From the NCBI GenBank assembly GCA_002255025.1, contig NJEJ01000021.1, positions 1-11,445 on the forward strand: a stretch of DNA of 11,445 bases, given 5' to 3'. A program made the translations under genes and the position numbers. This DNA comes from Candidatus Bathyarchaeota archaeon ex4484_135 (lineage in GTDB: Archaea; Thermoproteota; Bathyarchaeia; EX4484-135). The notes beneath the pieces were generated by a model that had not been told where the DNA came from, did no database searches, and worked only from the letters and a program-made list of their open reading frames with translations. Shown here in pieces: positions 5,633 through 11,445 of the stretch; position 1 is the stretch's first letter, and each line of letters starts with the position of its first letter.

Positions 5633-7246
5633 ATGGAACTGAAGGTATGCAGGCGTATAGTAGAAGAACTCATGGCCATCGAGGAGCCCACCGAGCGTGA
5701 TGTAGAGAAGGTCAAGCTCAGGTTGCTCAGGGCCCACAGGCTTCCTCGGCTGCCGCGGAACTCAGACCTGATAAAAGTCCTCAGGCCCGAGGAACGGGAG
5801 AAGCTCTTGCCCGTTCTGGTGAAGAAGAAGGTCCGGACAATCTCGGGCGTCGTGGTCATAACGGTCATGACGAAGCCCATGCGTTGCCCTAAGCCCGAGC
5901 CGTGCATCTACTGCCCCGGTGGGCCCGATATAGGGACCCCACAGTCCTACACGGGCCTTGAGCCAGCCTGCAGGAGGGCCCTCCAGAACGACTTTGACCC
6001 CTACGGGCAGGTCAGGTCCAGGATCAAGCAGCTGAGGGAAATTGGGCACGTGGTAGACAAGGTAGAGCTGATAATCTTAGGCGGGACCTTCACGGCCTAC
6101 CCGGTCGAGTACCAACGTTGGTTCGTGAAGAGGTGCCTAGACGCCCTGAACGGCATCGAGGCCCCATCGCTTGAGGAGGCAAAGAGGATAGCCGAGACAA
6201 GGGCACCGATAAGGAACTCAGGCATAACGGTCGAGACCAGGCCTGATTGTGCGAGGGAGAAGGAAGCCGACCTCATGCTTGATCTAGGCGTCACGAGGGT
6301 AGAAGTGGGCGTCCAGACCCTCTACGACGACGTTTATGAGCTGGTCAAGAGGGGCCACACGGTAAAAGATGTCGAGGAGTGCTTCAGGATACTGAAGGAC
6401 AGCGGCTTCAAGATAGTGGCCCACATGATGCTGAACTTGCCTGGCTCGGACCCGGGCAGGGACCTGGAGATGTTCAAGACGTTGTTCACGGACGAGCGTT
6501 TCAAGCCGGATGCCGTGAAGATATATCCGACCCTGGTTGTGAAGGGCACGGCTCTCTACGACATGTGGCGTGAGGGCCTCTGGGAGCCCTACTCTATTGA
6601 CAAGCTGGTAAAGCTCATAGCGGACATAAAGACCATCGTGCCGCCCTGGGTGAGGATACAGCGTATCCAACGCGACATACCGGCGACCGTCATAGAAGCT
6701 GGGCCTAAGAAGGGCAACCTCAGGGAGCTCGTGCAAGCCTACATGAGGGCCAGGGGCCTACGCTGCCGCTGCATAAGGTGCCGGGAAGTAGGCCACAAGA
6801 TGTTGAAGGAAGGCATCGTGCCCGACCCAGGCGACGTGAGGCTCGTGGACCGCCGGGAGGACGCTTCCGGGGGCGTGGACATATTCCTCTCCTTCGAGGA
6901 CATTAGGCACGACATCCTCATAGGGTACGTACGGGTCAGGATACCGTCCGCGCTGGCCCACAGGCCAGAGGTCAAGGCCATCCCATCGGCCATCATAAGG
7001 GAGCTACACGTCTACGGCCCCATGGTGCCCGTCGGCTCTAGGAGGCCAGACGGATGGCAGCACAGGGGATACGGGGCCAAGCTGATTGCCGAGGCAGAGA
7101 GAATAGCCAGGGAAGAATATGATGTGAAGAAAATGCTCATACTTAGTGGCCTTGGCGTCAAGCATTATTATGCCAGATTTGGCTACAGGCCCGACGGGCC
7201 TTATGTCTCCAAGCCCTTAGGGCCCTGGCGTGCCGGGAAAAGTTAA
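5633..7246 (+). CDS. elp3: Archaeal Elp3, radical SAM / acetyltransferase tRNA U34-modifying enzyme
   Basis: 537 residues from the ATG at 5633; an ATG at 5600 lies inside the TATA-like element and is unlikely. Elp3 starts the 5-carbon modification of wobble uridine in tRNA (cm5U), using acetyl-CoA and S-adenosylmethionine. Archaea lack the other Elongator subunits, and Elp3 is thought to act alone. Seen: an N-terminal basic helical region (1-65) that contacts tRNA, the radical-SAM cluster cysteines 85, 91 and 94 (RCPKPEPCIYCPGGPD), the GGTFTAYP segment, the VGVQTLYDDV and IVAHMMLNLPG barrel motifs, a cysteine cluster RCRCIRCREVGHK that probably binds zinc, and a GNAT domain. That domain carries the acetyl-CoA loop QHRGYG (about 476-481) and HYYARFGYRPDGPYVSK at the end. 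Nothing is missing. Its TAA overlaps the TATA box of the S27e cluster. Confidence 0.95.
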   Translation: MELKVCRRIVEELMAIEEPTERDVEKVKLRLLRAHRLPRLPRNSDLIKVLRPEEREKLLPVLVKKKVRTISGVVVITVMTKPMRCPKPEPCIYCPGGPDIGTPQSYTGLEPACRRALQNDFDPYGQVRSRIKQLREIGHVVDKVELIILGGTFTAYPVEYQRWFVKRCLDALNGIEAPSLEEAKRIAETRAPIRNSGITVETRPDCAREKEADLMLDLGVTRVEVGVQTLYDDVYELVKRGHTVKDVEECFRILKDSGFKIVAHMMLNLPGSDPGRDLEMFKTLFTDERFKPDAVKIYPTLVVKGTALYDMWREGLWEPYSIDKLVKLIADIKTIVPPWVRIQRIQRDIPATVIEAGPKKGNLRELVQAYMRARGLRCRCIRCREVGHKMLKEGIVPDPGDVRLVDRREDASGGVDIFLSFEDIRHDILIGYVRVRIPSALAHRPEVKAIPSAIIRELHVYGPMVPVGSRRPDGWQHRGYGAKLIAEAERIAREEYDVKKMLILSGLGVKHYYARFGYRPDGPYVSKPLGPWRAGKS

Positions 7247-7250
7247 AAAC
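7241..7250 (+). promoter_or_regulatory. TATA box (AGTTAAAAAC) for S27e, overlapping the elp3 stop
   Basis: This AT-rich stretch contains the elp3 TAA (7244-7246). It is centred about 35 bases before the S27e ATG, leaving a short leader with a GGAGGGG ribosome site at 7272-7278. Confidence 0.5.
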
Positions 7251-7280
7251 CGATGTCGGGGGTCCCTACCGGGAGGGGCC

Positions 7281-7481
7281 ATGGGCTCGAGGCTCAAGGA
7301 GCTGATACCGAAGCCGAGGAGCAAGTTCCTACGTGTGAGGTGCCCTAAGTGTGGGAACGAGCAAATAGTGTTCAGCCACGCCACCACGCGTGTCAGGTGT
7401 TTCGTATGTGGGACACAGCTGACCGAACCGAGGGGAGGGAAGGCGAAGATACTGGGCGTGGTGGTCGAGGAGTTCGAGTGA
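7281..7481 (+). CDS. rps27e: Small ribosomal subunit protein S27e
   Basis: 66-residue zinc-ribbon protein of the 30S subunit. The zinc motif CPKCGNEQIVF...RCFVCGTQL (two CxxC pairs about 14 residues apart) and the closing GGKAKILGVVVEEFE match archaeal S27e in order and length. The start is the ATG at 7281, directly behind GGAGGGG; the GTG at 7230 would run back into elp3 and through the TATA box. In many archaea L44e precedes S27e, but here elp3 does. The next gene, aIF2-alpha, follows after 91 bases with its own TATA-like element. Confidence 0.95.
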   Translation: MGSRLKELIPKPRSKFLRVRCPKCGNEQIVFSHATTRVRCFVCGTQLTEPRGGKAKILGVVVEEFE

Positions 7482-7530
7482 TAGGTGTTCTCGCACATGC
7501 CTATCCGGCCGGACGAGCTGCTTGAGCCTC

Positions 7531-7538
7531 CTTAATAT
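7531..7538 (+). promoter_or_regulatory. TATA-like element (CTTAATAT) before aIF2-alpha
   Basis: It is centred about 38 bases before the GTG at 7573. The start codon is preceded by a near-perfect Shine-Dalgarno, GGAGGTG at 7560-7566, six bases from the GTG. This decides the start against the ATG at 7537, which overlaps the TATA element. Confidence 0.45.
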
Positions 7539-7572
7539 GGGCCCGCACGGATGCGTGTGGGAGGTGGGGTGC

Positions 7573-8364
7573 GTGAGGAAGAAACGCGAGTGGCCCAGGG
7601 TCGGGGAGCTAGTCATAGCTACGGTCCATCGCATAACGGATTACGGTGCCTACGTCCTCCTGGATGAGTATGGGGATAAGGAAGGCCTGCTCCACATATC
7701 CGAGATATCCTCAAGCTGGGTTAGAAACATAAGGGATTGGGTCCGGGAAGGCCAGAAGGTGGTCCTCAAGGTCATAAGGGTGAACCCGAGAAAGGGCCAC
7801 ATAGACCTGTCGCTAAGGCGTGTGAGTGATTTCGAGAAGAAGAGGAAGTTCTTAGAGTGGAAGAGGTCGAGGAGGGCCAGGAGCATCCTCGCCACGGCGG
7901 CCAACAGGTTGAACATAAGGGCTGAAGAAGTCATAGAAGCCGTCTGGGGCAAGCTAGAGCGGGAGTTCGGTGAGGTCCTCGCTGGCCTTGAGGCCGTGGC
8001 CGAGGAAGGGCCTGGCCTCCTGCTGGAACTCGGCGTGCCAGAGCACATAGCGAAGGCCGTGGCCGAGGTGGCCAGCGAGAGGATGAGGAAGAAGGAGGTG
8101 AAGATAGCTGGCGTGCTGACCTTGACCTCCCTGGCCCCAGATGGCGTAAACCGTATCAAGAAGGCCCTCCTCGAAGCTGAGGCTGCTTGCCCAAGCCCTG
8201 CCAAGGCCAGCATATATGCCATAGGGGCCCCAAGGTACAGGGTCGAAATCGTGGCCAACGATTACAAGACAGCCGAGAAGGCCCTGAGGGCTGTGGCCGA
8301 GAAGGCCCTCGAGGTCATAAGGGAGCTGGAAGGCGAGGGTTCCTTCGAGAGGGAGGAGAAGTGA
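7573..8364 (+). CDS. Translation initiation factor aIF2, alpha subunit
   Basis: 263 residues, the usual size. This subunit of the heterotrimeric aIF2 helps deliver initiator Met-tRNA to the small ribosomal subunit. An S1-type OB fold occupies about 1-84 (ELVIATVHRITDYGAYVLLD, GLLHISEISSSWV, GHIDLSLRRV). A helical domain follows (about 88-170), then the C-terminal alpha/beta domain that binds the gamma subunit (about 175-258; KASIYAIGAPRYRVEIVAND). The loop corresponding to the eukaryotic Ser51 region lies around EISSSWVRNIRDW. I chose GTG at 7573 because a strong Shine-Dalgarno sits six bases upstream and the residual start KKREWP is typical; upstream TTG and ATG starts give implausible N-termini. 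nop10 follows after 8 bases in the same operon. Confidence 0.94.
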   Translation: MRKKREWPRVGELVIATVHRITDYGAYVLLDEYGDKEGLLHISEISSSWVRNIRDWVREGQKVVLKVIRVNPRKGHIDLSLRRVSDFEKKRKFLEWKRSRRARSILATAANRLNIRAEEVIEAVWGKLEREFGEVLAGLEAVAEEGPGLLLELGVPEHIAKAVAEVASERMRKKEVKIAGVLTLTSLAPDGVNRIKKALLEAEAACPSPAKASIYAIGAPRYRVEIVANDYKTAEKALRAVAEKALEVIRELEGEGSFEREEK

Positions 8365-8372
8365 GGTGGCTG

Positions 8373-8534
8373 ATGCGTAAGTGCGTCAACTGTGGCCGGT
8401 ACACGCTCAGGCAGGATAAGTGCCCGGTCTGTGGCTCGGAGGTGAGGGTACCGCACCCGCCTAGGTTCTCGCCCGAGGATAAGTACGTGAAATACAGGAT
8501 AAAAGCCAAGGAGGCCTCTCAAGACCAGGGTTAA
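8373..8534 (+). CDS. nop10: Nop10, H/ACA ribonucleoprotein subunit
   Basis: 53-residue protein that joins Cbf5, Gar1 and L7Ae in the box H/ACA particle for RNA-guided pseudouridylation of rRNA. It shows the zinc-ribbon form of archaeal Nop10: CVNCGRYTL and CPVCGSEV, followed by PHPPRFSPEDKYVKYR, the conserved linker and helix that packs on Cbf5. Length and motifs are canonical. The ATG at 8373 follows GAGGTGG and lies 8 bases after the aIF2-alpha stop, so both share a transcript. The longer frame opening at 8187 inside aIF2-alpha is not used. Its stop codon (TAA, 8532-8534) lies within the AT-rich promoter of the next gene. Confidence 0.95.
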   Translation: MRKCVNCGRYTLRQDKCPVCGSEVRVPHPPRFSPEDKYVKYRIKAKEASQDQG

Positions 8535-8542
8535 AGTTAAAT
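8530..8542 (+). promoter_or_regulatory. TATA region (GTTAAAGTTAAAT) for S24e, overlapping the nop10 stop
   Basis: The downstream TTAAAT (8537-8542) is centred about 30 bases before the S24e ATG, matching a leaderless mRNA. The upstream half contains the nop10 TAA. No Shine-Dalgarno precedes 8570, consistent with leaderless translation. Confidence 0.6.
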
Positions 8543-8569
8543 GTCCCTCCCGAGGGCCCTCTAAAGGCC

Positions 8570-8893
8570 ATGGAGCTGAAGCACGTGACATACCGGTACA
8601 ACCCGCTCTTGGAGCGGAAGGAGGTCTACTTCGAGATAGACCACTCCGACGTGGGCTCGACGCCCAAGCGGGCCGAGGTCAGGAAGCTGTTGGCCGAGCA
8701 CTTCGGCGTCGAGGTCGGGAAGGTCATCGTCAGGAAGATAGAGACCACGACGGGGACCATGGTGACCCGTGGGGAAGCCCACATATATGATAGCGTCGAG
8801 ATGGCCATGTTCGTGGAACCAGATTACATACTTAAGAGGAACCAGGTCATCACGGAAGAAGGCGAGAAGGCTGAAGAGGCCTCGGAGGGGTGA
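8570..8893 (+). CDS. rps24e: Small ribosomal subunit protein S24e
   Basis: 107-residue protein of the 30S subunit. The core YNPLLERKEVYFEIDHSD, then TPKRAEVRKLLAEHFG and VIVRKIETTTGT, follows the S24e pattern of a beta-sheet with the conserved TP.R.E.R..L helix. The C-terminus is a short acidic tail. The ATG at 8570 lies at leaderless distance from its TATA box. S27ae starts 5 bases after the stop, and the tail of this gene carries the S27ae ribosome site GGAGGGGTGAT at 8884-8894. First gene of the S24e-S27ae-Kae1 unit. Confidence 0.95.
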   Translation: MELKHVTYRYNPLLERKEVYFEIDHSDVGSTPKRAEVRKLLAEHFGVEVGKVIVRKIETTTGTMVTRGEAHIYDSVEMAMFVEPDYILKRNQVITEEGEKAEEASEG

Positions 8894-8898
8894 TTTAG

Positions 8899-9099
8899 GT
8901 GCCCCCGAGGGAGAAGGGAGTCTGGACCTACTACGAGATAAAGGACGGCAAGCTCATCAGAAGGCTGCCCTTCTGTGAGCGGTGCGGCCCCGGCGTGTTC
9001 ATGGCCGACCACGGGGACCGGTGGCAGTGCGGCAAGTGCGGCCTGACGAAGTTCAAGACGGAGTCCAGGGCCGGAGGGAAGAAAGGCGGTGGGAAATGA
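8899..9099 (+). CDS. rps27ae: Small ribosomal subunit protein S27ae
   Basis: 66-residue zinc-ribbon protein of the 30S subunit. It shows FCERCGPGVFMADHGDRW and QCGKCGLTKF, the two CxxC pairs and the PGVFMA.H.DR signature of S27ae, then a Lys/Gly-rich tail. In eukaryotes this protein is made fused to ubiquitin; here it stands alone, as usual in archaea. The start is GTG at 8899 with GGAGGGGTGAT just upstream, overlapping the S24e stop. Its end overlaps or nearly touches kae1, which suggests coupled translation. Confidence 0.95.
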   Translation: MPPREKGVWTYYEIKDGKLIRRLPFCERCGPGVFMADHGDRWQCGKCGLTKFKTESRAGGKKGGGK

Positions 9100-9106
9100 G
9101 GAGACC

Positions 9107-10102
9107 GTGTGCTTAGGCATAGAATCAACGGCCGATGACTTCTCGGTAGGCATAGTCAGCTCCGACGGCCGCATAATGACCAATATCATAGATGCTTTCG
9201 TATCGCCTGAGGGGGGCATACACCCGAGGGAGGCGGCGAGGCATCACTCCGAGGTGGCCGGGCGGGTCCTGGCCAGGGCCCTCGATGAGGCTGGCGTGAG
9301 CATGGCCGAGGTAGACGTGATAGCCTTCTCCCAGGGCCCCGGCATGGGCCCCTGCCTCAGGACGGGTGCCACCGTGGCCCGGGCCCTCGCGTCTTACTTC
9401 GAGAAGCCCATCGTGGGCGTCAACCACTGCGTGGCCCACGTAGAAATAGGCCGCCTGGCCTGCCGCATGGAGGACCCCCTGACGCTCTACGTATCTGGCG
9501 GGAACACGCTCGTCACAGCCTACGAGGCTGGCCGATACAGGGTCTTCGGGGAGACGCTCGACATACCCATAGGGAACTGCTTAGACGTCTTCGCCCGCGA
9601 GGCCGGCCTGAGGCCCGAACCCGGCAAGCCCCTCGGGGCCATCGTGGAGGAGCTGGCCTCCAAGGGCCGGGAGCTCGTCCCCCTGCCCTACGTGGTGAAG
9701 GGGATGGACCTCTCCTTCAGCGGCCTCCTCACGGCCGCCATAAGGCTCCTCAGGTCGGGCCGGTACAGGCTCGAGGACCTGTGCTTCAGCCTCCAGGAAG
9801 TAGCGTTCGCCATGCTGGCCGAGGTAACCGAGCGTGCCCTGGCCCACACGGAGAAAGGCGAGCTGCTCCTCACGGGCGGCGTGGCAACTAACAAACGCCT
9901 CAGGTCCATGTTGGAGCACGTGGCATCCGAGCACGGGGCCAGGTTCGCCGTCGTCCCCAAGGAGCTGGCCCTGGACAACGGGGCCATGATAGCCTGGACG
10001 GGCATCCTGGCCTACAAATCGGGCCTCACGACCCCCTTAGGGGAAAGCCACGTAAGGCCCAAGTGGCGTATAGACGAGGTCCCCATTCCCTGGAGATCCT
10101 GA
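9107..10102 (+). CDS. kae1: Kae1, tRNA N6-threonylcarbamoyladenosine (t6A37) synthesis protein
   Basis: Catalytic subunit of the archaeal KEOPS complex, which transfers threonylcarbamoyl to A37 of ANN-decoding tRNAs. ASKHA-fold protein, 331 residues from the GTG at 9107. Seen: LGIESTADDFSVGI (phosphate 1 loop), FSQGPGMGPCLRTG, the metal ligands His107 and His111 in VNHCVAHVEIGR, LYVSGGNT, IGNCLDVFAREAGL, LTGGVATNKRL, and Asp290 in LDNGAMIAWTG. I prefer GTG 9107 because GAGG lies five bases upstream and LGIEST normally sits two or three residues from the start. GTG at 9089, overlapping S27ae by 11 bases, would add six residues. The Bud32 kinase is not fused here, unlike in some Euryarchaeota, and does not follow in the window. 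Confidence 0.93.
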   Translation: MCLGIESTADDFSVGIVSSDGRIMTNIIDAFVSPEGGIHPREAARHHSEVAGRVLARALDEAGVSMAEVDVIAFSQGPGMGPCLRTGATVARALASYFEKPIVGVNHCVAHVEIGRLACRMEDPLTLYVSGGNTLVTAYEAGRYRVFGETLDIPIGNCLDVFAREAGLRPEPGKPLGAIVEELASKGRELVPLPYVVKGMDLSFSGLLTAAIRLLRSGRYRLEDLCFSLQEVAFAMLAEVTERALAHTEKGELLLTGGVATNKRLRSMLEHVASEHGARFAVVPKELALDNGAMIAWTGILAYKSGLTTPLGESHVRPKWRIDEVPIPWRS

Positions 10103-10290
10103 CGGACAGGGGGCCCGTATGCACGGTCTAACCTTCTTAGGGCTGTGGACCGCACCTATCGGGCGTGATGAAGATAGCGGTGGGGCGTCCTGTGGCCGGA
10201 AAAGGCAGGAGCTGATGGCTTACGCCATGACGGGCATACGGTCCCTTACTACCTCCGAGGAGGCCCGCCCCGCCATATCCTGCCGGAAGA
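10103..10290 (+). other. Intergenic region without a recognisable gene
   Basis: No protein with family features is visible in any frame of this gap between kae1 and the toxin-antitoxin pair. A C-box-like GTGATGA (10165-10171) and a D-box-like CTGA (10212-10215) lie 51 bases apart end to end, within the size of a box C/D guide RNA, but convincing D' and C' boxes are missing between them. No tRNA shape and no oligo-T stretch is present. Confidence 0.3.
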
Positions 10291-10297
10291 CTTATAG
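10291..10297 (+). promoter_or_regulatory. TATA box (CTTATAG) for the toxin-antitoxin operon
   Basis: It is centred about 36 bases before the ATG at 10330, which carries GGAGGT (10317-10322) seven bases upstream. The AbrB-type antitoxin probably autoregulates near here, but I see no clear operator repeat. Confidence 0.5.
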
Positions 10298-10329
10298 CTG
10301 TCAGATTATCAATGGCGGAGGTCACGAAT

Positions 10330-10572
10330 ATGTCGGAGGTAGTGCTGAAGGTGGGGAAGAAGGGCGAGATATACACGAGCAAGGAACTCCGGGAGAAGAC
10401 GGGCATAAGGCCAGGGGGCCTCGTCAGAGCCGTAGTAGAGGGCCGTAAGCTCATAATCGAGGCCATTCCTGGCATAGAGGACTTGATAAAGGAGCCTGTG
10501 GTGGAGCTGACGCCCGAGGAAGCCGAAAGGCTGAGCGAGGAGATCCAGAGGGAGGAAGGCGTTTATGGCTAG
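10330..10572 (+). CDS. AbrB-family antitoxin / DNA-binding protein (VapB-like)
   Basis: 80 residues. The N-terminal 45 (VVLKVGKKGEIYTSKELREK, then TGIRPGGLVRAVVEGRKLII) form a SpoVT/AbrB swapped-hairpin DNA-binding domain. The C-terminal half (ELTPEEAERLSEEIQREEG) is an acidic amphipathic helix, the kind of tail that VapB antitoxins wrap round a PIN toxin. I chose the ATG at 10330 for its GGAGGT site; an in-frame ATG at 10312 would place the Shine-Dalgarno inside the gene. The last 8 bases overlap the toxin start at 10565, a typical toxin-antitoxin arrangement. Its likely roles are neutralising the PIN protein and repressing the operon. Family is firm; function is inferred from context. Confidence 0.85.
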   Translation: MSEVVLKVGKKGEIYTSKELREKTGIRPGGLVRAVVEGRKLIIEAIPGIEDLIKEPVVELTPEEAERLSEEIQREEGVYG

Positions 10573-11050
10573 TGAGGAGCTAATGCTGAACACAACCTAC
10601 CTGCTCCCGATATTCGGCATCAGCGTGGGCCTGGAGGGCTTTGAGAAGCTTTTCCCCGAACTCCTAGCCAGATATACTGTGCTATACAACCCGGTCTCGC
10701 TGGTAGAAGCCAAGTGGATAGTGCTTAAGCTCGCCAAGAGAGAGCCGCAGGAGAGGGGCACGCTCCTGAAGAGGTTCAGGATGGGCCTCGAGGTCCTGCT
10801 GCGAGATGAAAGGCTCGGCCAGACAGAGCTGACTAATCCGGATGTCGAGGAGGTAGCCGACCTCCTCCTAACACGGGCGGGCGTAGCAGATTACTTTGAC
10901 AGGCTAATCTACGCTACGGCGACCAGCCGGGGGAGCGTTCTGCTGACCGAGGACGAGGAGCTAACCCGAGTGGCCCGGAGGGGTGATCTACCAGCCCCTA
11001 AGAGGGTGATTAAATGGGAAGGTGTGGTGAGGGAGATACATCAGGTGTAA
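10565..11050 (+). CDS. PIN-domain protein (VapC-like toxin) with Asn in place of the first catalytic Asp
   Basis: 161 residues. PIN nucleases cut RNA with three or four acidic residues that hold Mg2+. The opening LNTTYLLPIFGI corresponds to the usual LDTTYLLP-type motif, but position 9 is Asn (codon AAC, 10589-10591) where the family has Asp. The other acidic positions are kept: Glu48 (SLVEAKW), Asp112 (ADYFDRLIYATA) and Asp130 (LLTEDEEL). The rest of the fold looks complete, with no frameshift. The ATG at 10565 has GGAGG nine bases upstream and overlaps the antitoxin. An ATG at 10583 with GAGGAG (10574-10579) is a good alternative and would give a shorter start, MLNTTYLLP. It may be a weakened nuclease or a catalytically dead protein that still binds the antitoxin. 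Family is firm; activity is uncertain. Confidence 0.87.
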   Translation: MASEELMLNTTYLLPIFGISVGLEGFEKLFPELLARYTVLYNPVSLVEAKWIVLKLAKREPQERGTLLKRFRMGLEVLLRDERLGQTELTNPDVEEVADLLLTRAGVADYFDRLIYATATSRGSVLLTEDEELTRVARRGDLPAPKRVIKWEGVVREIHQV

Positions 11051-11153
11051 TCGTGGTGCCGAGCGAGACTGATGCATTCTATTTCGGATCCGCTTGCCTC
11101 GTCTTACCGAAGGCTTATCTGACCCGGATCATTAAAATCAACGTGAAAGCTGG
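11051..11153. other. Convergent intergenic spacer, AT-richer than the rest
   Basis: This gap lies between the tail of the PIN gene and the tail of the DUF2283 gene. It holds the palindrome CGGATCCG (11085-11092) and ATTAAAATC, which reads as a TTTT run on the minus strand and could end the DUF2283 transcript. No gene is seen. Confidence 0.35.
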
Positions 11154-11402
11154 CTATAGCATTTTGCCCTGCTGGCCCGACTGGCTGGGTAGTTTAGCGG
11201 CCTGGATCCTCTTAGAGAAGTGGAGCACCGTGAGCCCTATGACTTCGCCCTTTCTGTATCGGATGATGATGTCCTCGTCCGTGAGGACAGCGTCATCAGC
11301 TTCCCTGTCAGGGCTGAAGGAGATATAGAGCACATCGGCCTCCCGGTCATAAGCCAGGCTTAGAGCCCTTGGGTCTATCCTGGCCTTCAACGTCTCCTCC
11401 AT
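11154..11402 (-). CDS. DUF2283 family protein
   Basis: 82 residues, soluble. The core YDREADVLYISF, then DREADDAVLTDEDIIIRYRK and GEVIGLTVLHFSKR, is the DUF2283 pattern: a small beta-rich domain starting with a Y/D..AD.LYI.F strand. The N-terminal 15 residues and the Gln/Ser/Lys-rich tail are extra. The minus-strand start at 11402 has AGGAGGAGG (plus-strand positions 11411-11419) about eight bases upstream and no TATA in the remaining 43 bases, so it probably follows another gene beyond the right edge. DUF2283 genes are often found next to DUF4258 genes and are suspected to act as toxin-antitoxin partners; that is context knowledge and is not shown here. The molecular function of the family is unknown. 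Confidence 0.82.
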   Translation of the reverse strand: MEETLKARIDPRALSLAYDREADVLYISFSPDREADDAVLTDEDIIIRYRKGEVIGLTVLHFSKRIQAAKLPSQSGQQGKML

Positions 11403-11445
11403 ACCACCCGCCTCCTCCTGATCAGCCTATCGGCCTTAGAGGTGA

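Noticed and set aside
10119..10448. 109-codon plus-strand frame over the kae1-AbrB gap
   Set aside because: It has no recognisable domain, runs out of frame through the AbrB gene, and includes the operon TATA box.
11014..11328. 104-codon plus-strand frame at the right end
   Set aside because: It overlaps the PIN gene tail and lies antisense to the DUF2283 gene, whose family pattern is clear.
1..11445. CRISPR array, insertion sequence or transposase, rRNA
   Set aside because: No regularly spaced direct repeats, terminal inverted repeats, transposase motifs or rRNA-like stretches were seen on either strand.

Overview
The window is a gene-dense, GC-rich stretch of an archaeal chromosome. Several things point to a (hyper)thermophilic member of the TACK group (Crenarchaeota and relatives). 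Ribosomal protein S30e, known from TACK and Asgard archaea and eukaryotes but not from Euryarchaeota, is encoded. TATA boxes sit about 30 nt upstream of apparently leaderless starts. GTG and TTG starts are common, and AGG (Arg) and ATA (Ile) are heavily used. I cannot name the genus from the sequence.

Layout, left to right. 1-954: 3' part of a bacterial/archaeal-type seryl-tRNA synthetase, cut by the window edge. 997-3248: a translationally coupled pair, a membrane-bound NfeD-type serine protease and a stomatin/SPFH protein, followed by an oligo-T terminator. 3364-3534: a 56-codon S30e gene that is easy to miss because of its size, then a YtcJ-like amidohydrolase (3557-5131). 5132-5322: a non-coding gap with a strong, unassigned TATA box. 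5323-7246: a small winged-helix protein and the archaeal Elp3 tRNA-modifying enzyme. 7281-8534: the conserved S27e / aIF2-alpha / Nop10 cluster. 8570-10102: the S24e / S27ae / Kae1 cluster. 10103-10311: a gap with no convincing gene. 10330-11050: an AbrB-PIN (VapBC-like) toxin-antitoxin pair whose PIN protein has Asn in place of the first catalytic Asp. 11154-11402, minus strand: a DUF2283 protein converging on the toxin.

Most of the window serves translation: tRNA charging (SerRS), tRNA modification at wobble U34 (Elp3) and at A37 (Kae1), initiation (aIF2-alpha), rRNA pseudouridylation (Nop10) and four small ribosomal proteins. The NfeD-stomatin pair is a membrane quality-control module. The right end, with the toxin-antitoxin pair and DUF2283, is the accessory part.

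I did not find a wholly new system. The best leads are the Asn-for-Asp PIN toxin, the orphan promoter and possible RNA in 5132-5288, the cysteine-rich surroundings of the NfeD catalytic serine, and the DUF2283 gene whose partner lies beyond the right edge.
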